Origin: Candidatus Aerophobota bacterium
GTDB taxonomy: Bacteria; Aerophobota; Aerophobia; Aerophobales; B3-G15
NCBI GenBank assembly: GCA_003648845.1
Contig: QMQA01000076.1
Span: forward strand, 1-6,242
DNA length: 6,242 nucleotides
Reading direction: 5' to 3'
Of this stretch, positions 1 to 5,876 are shown one piece after another; position 1 is the first letter of the stretch, and each line of letters starts with the position of its first letter. The position numbers were made by a program, and so were the translations under genes. The notes beneath the pieces were generated by a model. The model was not told the origin of the DNA, made no database searches, and saw only the letters and a program-made list of their open reading frames with translations.

Positions 1-665
1 CTTACATAATCATCAAGCATATCATCACTGGCTAAAGGGCAGGTTGCATTTCCATGAAAGACAATAGCTTTTAATTTCTTTGAGCCTGCAACTGCCCCCA
101 TTCCACACCTGCCGGCACTTCTCCAGTAATTGTTCTCCAGGCAGGCAAAAGCTACCATGTTTTCTCCTGCAGGACCTATCACCACTGTCTGTGCTCCGGG
201 AACGCCAACCTCCTCCAGAACCTTATCCTCTGTCTGGTAGGTATCCTTTCCCCAGAGGTGGCTGGCAGGGTGAAATTTAACCTCTCTGTCTGATATCTCA
301 AGATATAAAGGAGAGGAAGAGGCTCCTTTTATAAGGATGGCATCATAGCCGGTAGCTTTTATCTTTGGTGCAACATCACCACCAGAGTATGAGTCAGCAA
401 AAAAACCTGTTAAAGGGGACTTGGTAAAAACTGCATATCTACTTGCACCCATCATCTTAGTTCCTGTAAGAGGACCTGTTGCGAAAATAAGGACATTTTC
501 CGGGGAAAGAGGGTCTGTACCTTCCTTTAAGTTCTTCCACAAAAGGTAGGCTCCAAGGCCTCTACCACCTAAAAGAGAGTTAAGAATTGTATCAGGGATA
601 TCCTCACTCCAGAACTTTTTTTCACTTAAATCAATATGTAAAACTTTATTGTGGAATCCTTTCAT
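1..665 (-). CDS. aor: Aldehyde:ferredoxin oxidoreductase (tungsten-type), N-terminal part, runs off the window
   Basis: The minus strand reads open without a stop from an ATG at 665 to the window edge (221 residues seen; the family is about 600). It begins MKGFHNKVLHIDLSEKK, followed by GGRGLGAYLLW (33-43), ATGPLTGTKMMGASRYAVFTK (62-82), SYSGGD (92-97) and YWRSAGRCGMGAVAGSKKLK (180-199). These are conserved blocks of the AOR N-terminal domain, which holds the tungsto-bispterin cofactor. Arg76 and Arg182 fall at the same numbers as cofactor-contacting arginines of the Pyrococcus furiosus enzyme as I recall them. Family knowledge: the enzyme oxidises aldehydes to acids with ferredoxin as acceptor, or reduces acids, in the cytoplasm of anaerobes. 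The [4Fe-4S] cysteines lie further on and are not visible. The start is supported by GAAGGAG six bases upstream. A 380-base non-coding stretch separates it from the aminotransferase, so it may have its own promoter. Substrate cannot be told from this fragment. Confidence 0.93.
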   Translation of the reverse strand, partial: MKGFHNKVLHIDLSEKKFWSEDIPDTILNSLLGGRGLGAYLLWKNLKEGTDPLSPENVLIFATGPLTGTKMMGASRYAVFTKSPLTGFFADSYSGGDVAPKIKATGYDAILIKGASSSPLYLEISDREVKFHPASHLWGKDTYQTEDKVLEEVGVPGAQTVVIGPAGENMVAFACLENNYWRSAGRCGMGAVAGSKKLKAIVFHGNATCPLASDDMLDDYV

Positions 666-856
666 TGCATTCTCCTTCAAAAAAACTCAATTGTGCAAGC
701 TTTTCCTTATCCCTCCGTACTCCTTTTATACAAATCCAGGATATTCTCCCTCTGTAGATACAGAATTAGCATCTTGTTGTCCAGCAATCCCAAACTCGTT
801 CCTCAACAATTTGAAGAAAGGTTTGCTTAACTTTCCCCACGCCCGTATAACTAAAA

Positions 857-877
857 GGATAGCTTCTCCAGCTATCT
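857..877 (-). terminator. Hairpin followed by a short U run, possible weak terminator
   Basis: On the minus strand AGATAGCT and AGCTATCC flank the loop GGAGA. The stem has seven Watson-Crick pairs plus one closing G-U, and is followed by TTTTAG. The U tract is short and the hairpin lies 170 bases after the aminotransferase stop, so termination or attenuation is possible but weakly supported. Confidence 0.3.
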
Positions 878-898
878 AATGCCGCTGGATGACTCCTT

Positions 899-918
899 CC
901 TTCCCACCTGTGAGAAGG
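899..918 (-). other. Stable hairpin with CAGG loop
   Basis: On the minus strand CCTTCTCA, loop CAGG, TGGGAAGG form an eight-pair stem with one G-U pair. It sits just upstream of the second hairpin at 857-877, so the pair could act as a structured leader of aor. No known RNA family was recognised. Confidence 0.35.
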
Positions 919-939
919 CAAGGCATACGGATACTGCTC

Positions 940-983
940 AATTTTCGGCAAATGGAATACATGCGCATTATCTACCGAAAATT
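940..983. repeat. Perfect 9-bp inverted repeat AATTTTCGG/CCGAAAATT
   Basis: AATTTTCGG at 940-948 and CCGAAAATT at 975-983 are perfect complements separated by 26 bases, within which the palindrome ATGCGCAT (961-968) lies. It could be a protein-binding site or a long-loop hairpin in the 3' region of the aminotransferase transcript. No U run follows directly. Confidence 0.45.
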
Positions 984-1045
984 AAACAATCATGCATACC
1001 ACAGCAATTTTTTATGGATGCTAAACGGGCCTAATCACATTCTTT

Positions 1046-2356
1046 TTAACTTATCTCCTGGATCGCTTTCTCTAAAATAGAAAGCCCTTCTTCAAGCTGA
1101 TCATCAGTAATAACCAAAGGCACCAAAGTCCGAACAATATTATTGTAAGTGCCAGCTTTAAGTAAAATTAATCCATTCTCATAACATTTCTTAATTACCA
1201 GTTTAGTTTCCTCTTCTGCCGGTTCTTTAGTTTCTTTGTCTTTTACCAGTTCCATAGCCACCATTGCTCCCAAGCCTCTAACATCTCCAATAACTGGATA
1301 TTTTTCCTGCATCTGCTTAAATCTCTGAAAGATCTTTTCTCCAATCTCCTGCGCCCTGGAAATAAGATTTTTCTCCTCGATTATATCTAATACAGCAAGG
1401 CCAGCCCTGCATGCTACCGGGTTACCTCCAAAGGTGCCCCCCAACCCACCTACCTGAGGAGCGTCCATCACCTCAGATTTTCCTGTAACTGCGCTAAGGG
1501 GTAAACCCGCAGCTATTGATTTAGCGCTTACCACAATATCAGGCTCAACATCAAAATGCTCCATGGCAAACATTTTTCCTGTTCTGCCAAACCCGGTTTG
1601 TATCTCATCAGCAATAAATACAATTCCCTCATCCTCACAAATTTTTTTTAGCTTGGGAAAAAACTCCTTAGGAGGCACCACAAATCCTCCCTCTCCCAGA
1701 ACAGGCTCAGCCACTAAGGCTGCAACATTTTCAGCTGTAACATGGGTATGGAAAACCTCTTTCAGGTAATCGGCGCAGCGAATTTCGCAGGAAGGATAAC
1801 TCATCCCAAAAGAGCAGCGATAACAGTAAGCATAAGGGATTCGATAAACTTCGGGGAAAAAGGGACCAAAACCAAACTTGTAGGGCTTTACCTTACTGGT
1901 GAGGCTTAAAGTAAATAATGTTCTACCGTGAAAAGCGCTTTCAAAACAGATTACAGCTTCTCTTTTCGTGTACGATCTTGCTATTTTGATTGCATTCTCC
2001 ACTCCCTCTGCTCCACTATTAAAAAATACGGTCTTCTTCTCAAACCTGCCCGGGGTGATCTGGTTTAACCTCTTAGCTAAAGCCACATAAGGTTCATACA
2101 TCACCACCATAAAGCAGGTGTGAAGGTACTTTTCAGCTTGGTCTTTTATGGCTTGTACCACTTCATCAGGACAATGTCCTACATTCACCACACTTATCCC
2201 ACCTGCAAAATCAATGTATTCTTTTCCCTCCACATCTTTAATCAAAGCTCCTTTTGCCTCAGATATAAACAGGGGAGTGGCGTAAGATGAGCCCCGGGCA
2301 ACATGTCTATTTCTTTCCTTGAGCAAACTTTGGTTTGTCTTTTTTGAATTGCTCAT
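1046..2356 (-). CDS. Class III PLP-dependent aminotransferase, GabT-like (4-aminobutyrate or related omega-amine)
   Basis: A complete protein of 436 residues, normal for GabT/ArgD-type enzymes. Using the ATG at 2356, visible family motifs are FFNSGAEGVENAIKIAR (111-127, phosphate-binding region), FHGRT (142-146), EPVLGEGGF (217-225), DEIQTGFGR (250-258, cofactor-ring aspartate Asp250), SAK (Lys279, the expected Schiff-base lysine) and GGTFGGNP (306-313). It should move an amino group from an omega-amino compound to a 2-oxo acid in the cytoplasm, giving an aldehyde. GABA is the closest guess, but 5-aminovalerate, beta-alanine or ornithine-type substrates are not excluded, so no symbol is given. 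A Cys178-x2-Cys181-x8-Cys190-x3-Cys194 cluster lies in the segment before the EPVLGEGGF block. An in-frame ATG at 2362 lies only one base from the GGAG site, while the ATG at 2356 has seven-base spacing (AAAAGGAG-TATGAAA-ATG) and is preferred. It starts 30 bases after mtbB and is probably co-transcribed. Confidence 0.9.
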   Translation of the reverse strand: MSNSKKTNQSLLKERNRHVARGSSYATPLFISEAKGALIKDVEGKEYIDFAGGISVVNVGHCPDEVVQAIKDQAEKYLHTCFMVVMYEPYVALAKRLNQITPGRFEKKTVFFNSGAEGVENAIKIARSYTKREAVICFESAFHGRTLFTLSLTSKVKPYKFGFGPFFPEVYRIPYAYCYRCSFGMSYPSCEIRCADYLKEVFHTHVTAENVAALVAEPVLGEGGFVVPPKEFFPKLKKICEDEGIVFIADEIQTGFGRTGKMFAMEHFDVEPDIVVSAKSIAAGLPLSAVTGKSEVMDAPQVGGLGGTFGGNPVACRAGLAVLDIIEEKNLISRAQEIGEKIFQRFKQMQEKYPVIGDVRGLGAMVAMELVKDKETKEPAEEETKLVIKKCYENGLILLKAGTYNNIVRTLVPLVITDDQLEEGLSILEKAIQEIS

Positions 2357-2386
2357 TTTCATACTCCTTTTATCTTTAGAACAAAT

Positions 2387-3787
2387 TTATAAAGACTTGA
2401 TTTCTCTCCCTGATCTGTCCATAAATCTATTTACACAATTAATTTCAACATCCAACAGTTCTGCTATACGAAACTTAGCCTCGATACCTTTAGCACGTCC
2501 GGGAAGTGGTGTGACCATACCTATCTTCAAATCTTCACGAACCTCACTCATAACCACCGGGTCTACAAGGTCAAGCAGGGAAACTCCTAATTTGTCAGCT
2601 ACATACTTTTTCGCCTCTTCTATCTTCATCCCTCGGGACATTTGCATACGCGCCACCAGATCTCCGGCAGTGCGCATTCCGCCTATGCCCGAGGCAATGG
2701 CGTGAGTGATAGCCATCCCCAGCGGATCACCTACTCCTACCTACAATCCATCCAACCTGGTTATCTCCACCATAGCTTTGGAAGCTCTGGACACTGCATC
2801 TATGGGAGGATGATCAGTTACAGGAACCGCCCCAACTCCCATACCCATATTAGCATGAATAGGTATGTTGGAATTTTCGACACAGGCTTTTATGAAAGTA
2901 ACTGCTCGAGCCACGTTCCATGGACATGATTTGTTTGTGTTAGTGTTAACCACAGGGCCGAAAATGGTAACCCCTGCTTTTTCCGCTAATTCAACCTGCT
3001 TGTGAGGATACAAACCTGCCAAACGTGTCCCTTTATAAGACAACTCCCCGTGCATACCCAAAACAAACTCTCCTGCCATCCCTACTTCAACACACATCTG
3101 AGGGTATTTCTTTTTTAGTATCTCAACTGCTCGCAAAGTAGCTAAAAAATCAGCATCTCCTGCTGCACCTGTTGTGTCAAAGTTAATACCATCTGCACCT
3201 GACTCATACATTGCGCTTGCTACGTAAACCATATCCTTAACAGCAAGCTCCACTGCTTCCTCATAAGATGCCCTGGCCTCGGATATTTTACCTTTGGGCA
3301 ATAGTTCAGAAGGATTGGGACAGGGACCATCTGGTTGGGAATACAGGCCCAAATTAGGCATAGCTCCATAAAACAAAGGAACAGTTGTAACCAACAAAGC
3401 TTGCTCTAACACTGGTTGTTCATTACCTACAATAGGTTTCACAGGTTTAAAACTGTAATCAACATGGGCAAGCTCCATAGTATCAGCCCCTAAAAGCTTT
3501 TCGTAAATTTGAAGTGACTGAATTCTATTTGTCGACACTCCCACACGTCTAATCTTAAGAGTGCCAGCATCATAAGTAAGAACCACTTCATTGCCTGGCT
3601 CTACACTGACAAATTTAGAAGGGGCACTGTAAATCTCAAAAAGATATCGCAGCTCATTTTCAGAAAGAGGAGAAATTTTTCCTCTGTCTGCAGCATCCCT
3701 GGTACCCTCTTCCAAATCCCTTCTTAGCTCACTTTCGCTCAGCTGAATTAAAGAACCATCTCCCATTCTCGTATAAAATTTCCCCAT
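2387..3787 (-). CDS. mtbB: Dimethylamine:corrinoid methyltransferase with in-frame UAG (pyrrolysine)
   Basis: Two open frames, 3787-2744 and 2740-2387, lie in the same reading frame and are separated only by TAG at 2743-2741. Joined, they give 466 residues with Pyl at 349; Methanosarcina MtbB is about 467 with Pyl near 356. MtbB hallmarks are [19 protein letters not shown] (100-118), [10 protein letters not shown] (202-211), FGPVVNTNT (276-284), NMGMGVG (313-319), [16 protein letters not shown] just before the UAG and [11 protein letters not shown] just after. The protein after the UAG ([17 protein letters not shown] and onward) continues the same fold, which rules out a true stop. The enzyme is a cytoplasmic TIM barrel whose Pyl activates dimethylamine for methyl transfer to the Co(I) corrinoid protein MtbC. 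The ATG at 3787 has AAAAGGGGG ten bases upstream; a TTG at 3796 is too close to that site. It ends in TAA at 2387. MtbC is not in the window. A conventional gene caller would split it in two. Confidence 0.96.
2702..2734 (-). promoter_or_regulatory. Possible stem-loop just downstream of the mtbB UAG
   Basis: Starting six bases after the UAG, GTAGGTGAT (2734-2726) can pair with ATCACTCAC (2710-2702), with one A-C mismatch and one G-U pair, around a 15-base loop. Its position resembles the proposed PYLIS element after the UAG of archaeal mtmB. Such elements are weakly conserved in mtbB and are not strictly needed for Pyl insertion, so this may be coincidence within coding sequence. Confidence 0.25.
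2741..2743 (-). other. In-frame UAG codon read as pyrrolysine (mtbB codon 349)
   Basis: The context on the minus strand is GAT GGA TTG TAG GTA GGA GTA GGT GAT. In archaeal MtbB the Pyl codon sits in the same place, between VDGI and IGVGDPMGM. The presence of pylT, pylSn, pylC and pylD within 3.5 kb makes read-through as Pyl much more likely than a nonsense mutation. Confidence 0.95.
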
Positions 3788-3951
3788 TTTAACCAAACCC
3801 CCTTTTAGACATAAAAATTTTTGAGGTTAGATTAACTTTTTTTATTTTGCACCTCCTCTCAAAATTTTATCCCCTCATTCTTCCCTTCCGTGTAAGAAAA
3901 GTGGTATTATGTTTCAAAAAAGATTGAAGTGTATCGCACAAAACATACCAG
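3788..3951 (-). promoter_or_regulatory. Leader of mtbB with orphan ribosome-binding site and AT-rich inverted repeat
   Basis: The 164 bases between pylSn and mtbB hold a strong Shine-Dalgarno sequence, GAGAGGAGGTG (minus strand, 3860-3850), that has no ATG, GTG or TTG start at working distance. An ATA codon at 3845 opens a short frame of 18 codons ending in TAA at 3791-3789, one base before the mtbB ATG. The inverted repeat AAAATTTTTGAG (3814-3825) with CTCAAAATTTT (3858-3868) could fold around this site with one bulged A, and GAGGT (3823-3827) can pair alternatively with ACCTC (3851-3855). The region could tune mtbB translation. No convincing promoter was found. Confidence 0.35.
3902..3950 (-). 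other. Bulged stem-loop directly after the pylSn UAG stop
   Basis: On the minus strand, one base after the pylSn TAG, TGGTATGTTT (3950-3941) can pair with AAAC (3914-3911) and ATACCA (3907-3902), a ten-pair stem with a three-base bulge. TTCAA and TTGAA inside it can make a second small stem. It has no trailing U run, so it is not a typical terminator. Confidence 0.35.
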
Positions 3952-4299
3952 CTAAGATTTCCAATCTCGTTTAAAAAACGTCGAGTAAAATTTTTCCAAT
4001 TTCCACTTTGGAATCTGGCATTTTGGACACTTATCAAAGAACCACTTATTACGAAGCCAGCGTGCTGCCCGACTTCTTTTAGAATCACGAATCATTAGCT
4101 GCTGGTTACAGTGAGTAATTATTTTACCATAGGTTCCCATCACCTTAAATGATTTAACCCCATGGAGGATACCCCGGCGTGACGGCCACAATTTCACCTT
4201 TTGAATAAGCCAAAAAAAGTTAACCCGTTTTGGATAATAGCGTTTTTTGCTCTTTTTAGTAACGACCTTTTTCTCTTTTAAGTCACTATTTTCAGCCAT
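3952..4299 (-). CDS. pylSn: Pyrrolysyl-tRNA synthetase, stand-alone N-terminal tRNA-binding subunit
   Basis: A 115-residue basic protein. From Leu37 it aligns by eye with the N-terminal domain of archaeal PylRS: LWPSRRGILHGVKSFKV (here 37-53) against LWMSRTGTIHKIKHHEV, SKRSRAARWLRNK (73-85) against SRSSRTARALRHHK, then CPKCQIPKWKLEKF (91-104) against CKRCRVSDEDLNKF. His46, Cys91 and Cys94 probably form part of a zinc site. In bacteria PylRS is split: PylSn binds tRNA-Pyl tightly, while the separate PylSc makes the aminoacyl bond. No catalytic domain follows here, as expected. The first 25 or so residues are lysine-rich and may add RNA affinity. The ATG at 4299 has CAGGG eight bases upstream; a GTG at 4305 would add two residues. 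It lies 19 bases after the 3' end of pylT, so tRNA and its binding protein are probably transcribed together. Its stop codon is UAG, the codon this system reassigns. Confidence 0.94.
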   Translation of the reverse strand: MAENSDLKEKKVVTKKSKKRYYPKRVNFFWLIQKVKLWPSRRGILHGVKSFKVMGTYGKIITHCNQQLMIRDSKRSRAARWLRNKWFFDKCPKCQIPKWKLEKFYSTFFKRDWKS

Positions 4300-4318
4300 T
4301 CTCACAACCCTGATGTAT

Positions 4319-4391
4319 TGGCGGGGAGTCCGGGAGTTACACCCGGCTACGTAGATTTAGAATCTACGTTGATCCTTCCGATCTACCCCCC
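4319..4391 (-). tRNA. pylT: tRNA-Pyl, anticodon CUA, with encoded CCA
   Basis: Read on the minus strand: acceptor GGGGGGT pairs with ACTCCCC (one G-U pair); a single base, A, joins it to the D stem GATC/GATC with a five-base loop GGAAG; anticodon loop TTCTAAA with anticodon CTA at 4360-4358; T stem CCGGG/CCCGG with loop TGTAACT; discriminator G and CCA encoded. One base between acceptor and D stem, a very short D loop lacking the GG pair, a long anticodon stem and a tiny variable loop are hallmarks of tRNA-Pyl. The acceptor stem matches that of the D. hafniense tRNA as I recall it. It differs by one extra nucleotide (73 against 72): the anticodon stem can be drawn with seven pairs (ACGTAGA/TCTACGT) and a two-base variable loop, or six pairs and three bases. 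A run of eight G spans the 5' end, so the mature end (4391) is set by acceptor pairing. It inserts Pyl at UAG in mtbB. Confidence 0.97.
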
Positions 4392-4432
4392 CCATCATGC
4401 GAAAATCAGACAGCTTATTTTTTCCCGAAAAC

Positions 4433-5025
4433 TTATTTATAAAGTCCTCCTCGGTGGGCTGATAAGTATTCTTTGCAAAACTGATCTTGTCCCAAAAGAG
4501 CCCTTGATGCATAAAAAAATCCCATCAAAACTTTATCCAATGGATCTAAATAGATGTCATCTTTTGAAACCCCGGCCGATGTCAGATTCTCCACCAGCCA
4601 ACGTGCAACAGGTATTCTGTCTTTAGCTGCCTCCGGTAAACCTTTATCATCTATGCACAAGGCAATAACCTTTGCCTTATATTTTAACACCAGAGGCAAA
4701 ACGGCCTCATACCTTTCCTTTTCAGCAGTGATAGAGTTAATCATCGGTTGAGCGTTTTGACAAGCCTCAGGCCAGCTTCCAATGCCTCGGGATTAGGAGT
4801 ATCAATGTAAAGTCGTGATGTTACTGCTTCCTGAATCGTCTCCACCAACCATTTCATAGCTTCTGGTTTATCCTCCATCATTGTGGCGCAATTAACATCC
4901 AGGCAGTGAGCACCAGCCTCCACCTGTTTACGAGCTATCTTTTGAATAAAAGCAGTATTTCGCTCCTCTACAGCCGACTTAATTACTTGACGGGAAGTAT
5001 TTATTAACTCTCCCACAATTAGCAT
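4433..5025 (-). pseudogene. Broken methyltetrahydrofolate/corrinoid methyltransferase (MtgA/AcsE/MtrH-like)
   Basis: An ATG at 5025 with GGAGGAG upstream opens 94 codons (MLIVGELINTSRQVIKSAV onward, with GAHCLDVNCAT) ending in TGA at 4741. A second frame, shifted by one base, starts in the overlapping ATG at 4744 and continues the same family without loss (MINSITAEKERYEAVLPL, KVIALCIDDKGLP) to TAA at 4433. The family is normally a pterin-binding TIM barrel of about 260-270 residues; the two parts sum to 197. The missing piece is in the second part: DDIYLDPL runs straight into DPLDKVLMGFFYASRALLG. In intact relatives, as I recall them, the first DPL and the later DPLD are about 70 residues apart. 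So there is one frameshift and one in-frame internal deletion, probably between similar LDPL-coding sequences. Intact homologues move methyl groups between corrinoid proteins and tetrahydrofolate, the step after MtbB. Two coupled short proteins are possible but could not form the whole barrel. Confidence 0.75.
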
Positions 5026-5041
5026 CTTACTCCTCCAAAAA

Positions 5042-5860
5042 TTACTTATCTAAAACAGACATTACAAGCATGGTTGCTACACCAATTTGTAGAGGGTCAT
5101 GCACCAGACGGTCCTCAACAAGAGAGCACGCTTCATTGCTCAAACCGAGAGGAATACCGGGAGCAGCAACGACAGTAGCTGGTTTAATATGCTCGGCTTG
5201 TATAATATTAGGAGCAGGAGATGCATCAATCAAAGTTGTATACTTATGCAAGGCTTCAGCAAGGTTCTTTTCCAACCCGAACTTATATTCTCTTGCCAGG
5301 ATTTCAGCTTTCGTTTGGTCAATGTCAAAAACTGCTACTTTGGCACCAAGTTCCTTAAGAGCACGTGCAGCACTTCTTCCCACTCGACCTGCTCCTATCA
5401 CCAGTACACTCTGGCCATGTAAGTTCCCCTTCAAGCACTCCAGAGCAGCAACATACCCCCTGCCTGTAGCTTCTGTATTATCCACTACCCTCCTATAAGG
5501 CAGGTTTATAGCAACAAAGCGCTCATCATCGGCTAAGAAAATAACCTCTGCCCCTCTCTCAATTCCTTCTGCCAATCCGCTAACATCATGACAGTGTGTA
5601 ATAAAAGCTTTAAAACCAAGATAGTTAACAATACTTTGCACAGCATCACAAAATCCCTCAATGATACCTTTGCCCGAGGTAATTGGAATCACTGCTATCT
5701 GAGAGGAGTTAGCAGCAGTATCCAGTTCCAGTTGTGTGACACCGGCTGCACGACATGCAATCTGCCTAAGGGTAGAGCCTGTCTTTCTCAATAGCTCTTT
5801 GTCATAAATATCAAGTTCCACCTCTATACCCGTTAGAAGTTCACTTGATAGACGAGTCAT
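5042..5860 (-). CDS. pylD: Pyrrolysine biosynthesis dehydrogenase PylD
   Basis: A 272-residue protein, close to the 259 of Methanosarcina PylD. Landmarks from the ATG at 5860 are VIPITSGKGIIEGFCDAVQS (57-76), matching archaeal VPVTSGNGIIGNFSASL; FLADDERFVAINL (108-120); the Rossmann nucleotide-binding loop VIGAGRVGRSAA (154-165) with acidic FDID (178-181) at the end of the next strand; APGIP (233-237); and the C-terminal DPLQIGVATML (255-265), matching EPLGIGTASML. PylD oxidises the lysine-methylornithine dipeptide with NAD+ to a semialdehyde, which cyclises to pyrrolysine, in the cytoplasm. The open frame extends to 5983, but those 41 extra codons overlap the end of pylC in another frame and are unlike the family. 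The ATG at 5860 lies 16 bases after the pylC stop and has a modest AAGGCGAAG site. The stop is TAA, 16 bases before the next gene. It belongs to the same operon as pylC. Confidence 0.95.
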   Translation of the reverse strand: MTRLSSELLTGIEVELDIYDKELLRKTGSTLRQIACRAAGVTQLELDTAANSSQIAVIPITSGKGIIEGFCDAVQSIVNYLGFKAFITHCHDVSGLAEGIERGAEVIFLADDERFVAINLPYRRVVDNTEATGRGYVAALECLKGNLHGQSVLVIGAGRVGRSAARALKELGAKVAVFDIDQTKAEILAREYKFGLEKNLAEALHKYTTLIDASPAPNIIQAEHIKPATVVAAPGIPLGLSNEACSLVEDRLVHDPLQIGVATMLVMSVLDK

Positions 5861-5876
5861 TCCACTTCGCCTTTTC

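Larger units (their letters stand above)
666..1045 (-). other. Non-coding region between the aminotransferase and aor, with several inverted repeats
   Basis: No convincing gene is present: the short open frames on both strands lack ribosome-binding sites and resemble no family I know. On the minus strand, the transcribed sense for both neighbours, it holds three inverted repeats: 940-948 with 975-983, 899-906 with 911-918, and 857-864 with 870-877. Closer to aor there is a purine-rich stretch (about 690-735) and finally the aor ribosome-binding site. At 380 bases it is long compared with the other gaps here, which are 13 to 164 bases. It could be the 3' end of the aminotransferase transcript plus an aor leader or promoter, or the remains of a repeat element. 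I see no clear -35/-10 pair. Confidence 0.6.

Noticed and set aside
766..951. 61-codon minus-strand frame in the gap before aor
   Set aside because: It starts at TTG without a ribosome-binding site and the tryptophan-rich translation matches no family I know.
649..1080. Two plus-strand frames (649-879 and 889-1080)
   Set aside because: Neither has a ribosome-binding site or protein-like composition, and they run into the ends of neighbouring minus-strand genes.
2741..2743. The mtbB UAG as a nonsense mutation making a pseudogene
   Set aside because: Its position equals the known Pyl site, the frame stays intact after it, and the decoding machinery is adjacent.
1563..2929. Plus-strand frames opposite the aminotransferase and mtbB
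   Set aside because: They are antisense shadows of two strongly supported genes.
3788..3796. TTG start for mtbB at 3796
   Set aside because: It would sit one base from the AAGGGGG site; the ATG at 3787 has workable spacing and fits the family N-terminus.
3860..3900. Sigma-70-like promoter before mtbB (ATAAAA near 3865-3870)
   Set aside because: No acceptable -35 hexamer at 16-18 bases; the AT-rich match is not informative.
3867..4088. 73-codon minus-strand frame across the end of pylSn and its downstream gap
   Set aside because: It lies out of frame with pylSn, which has clear family motifs, and shows no ribosome-binding site or recognisable protein.
4394..4432. Promoter or terminator between the methyltransferase remnant and pylT
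   Set aside because: The 41-base gap is AT-rich, with no clear hairpin and no paired promoter hexamers.
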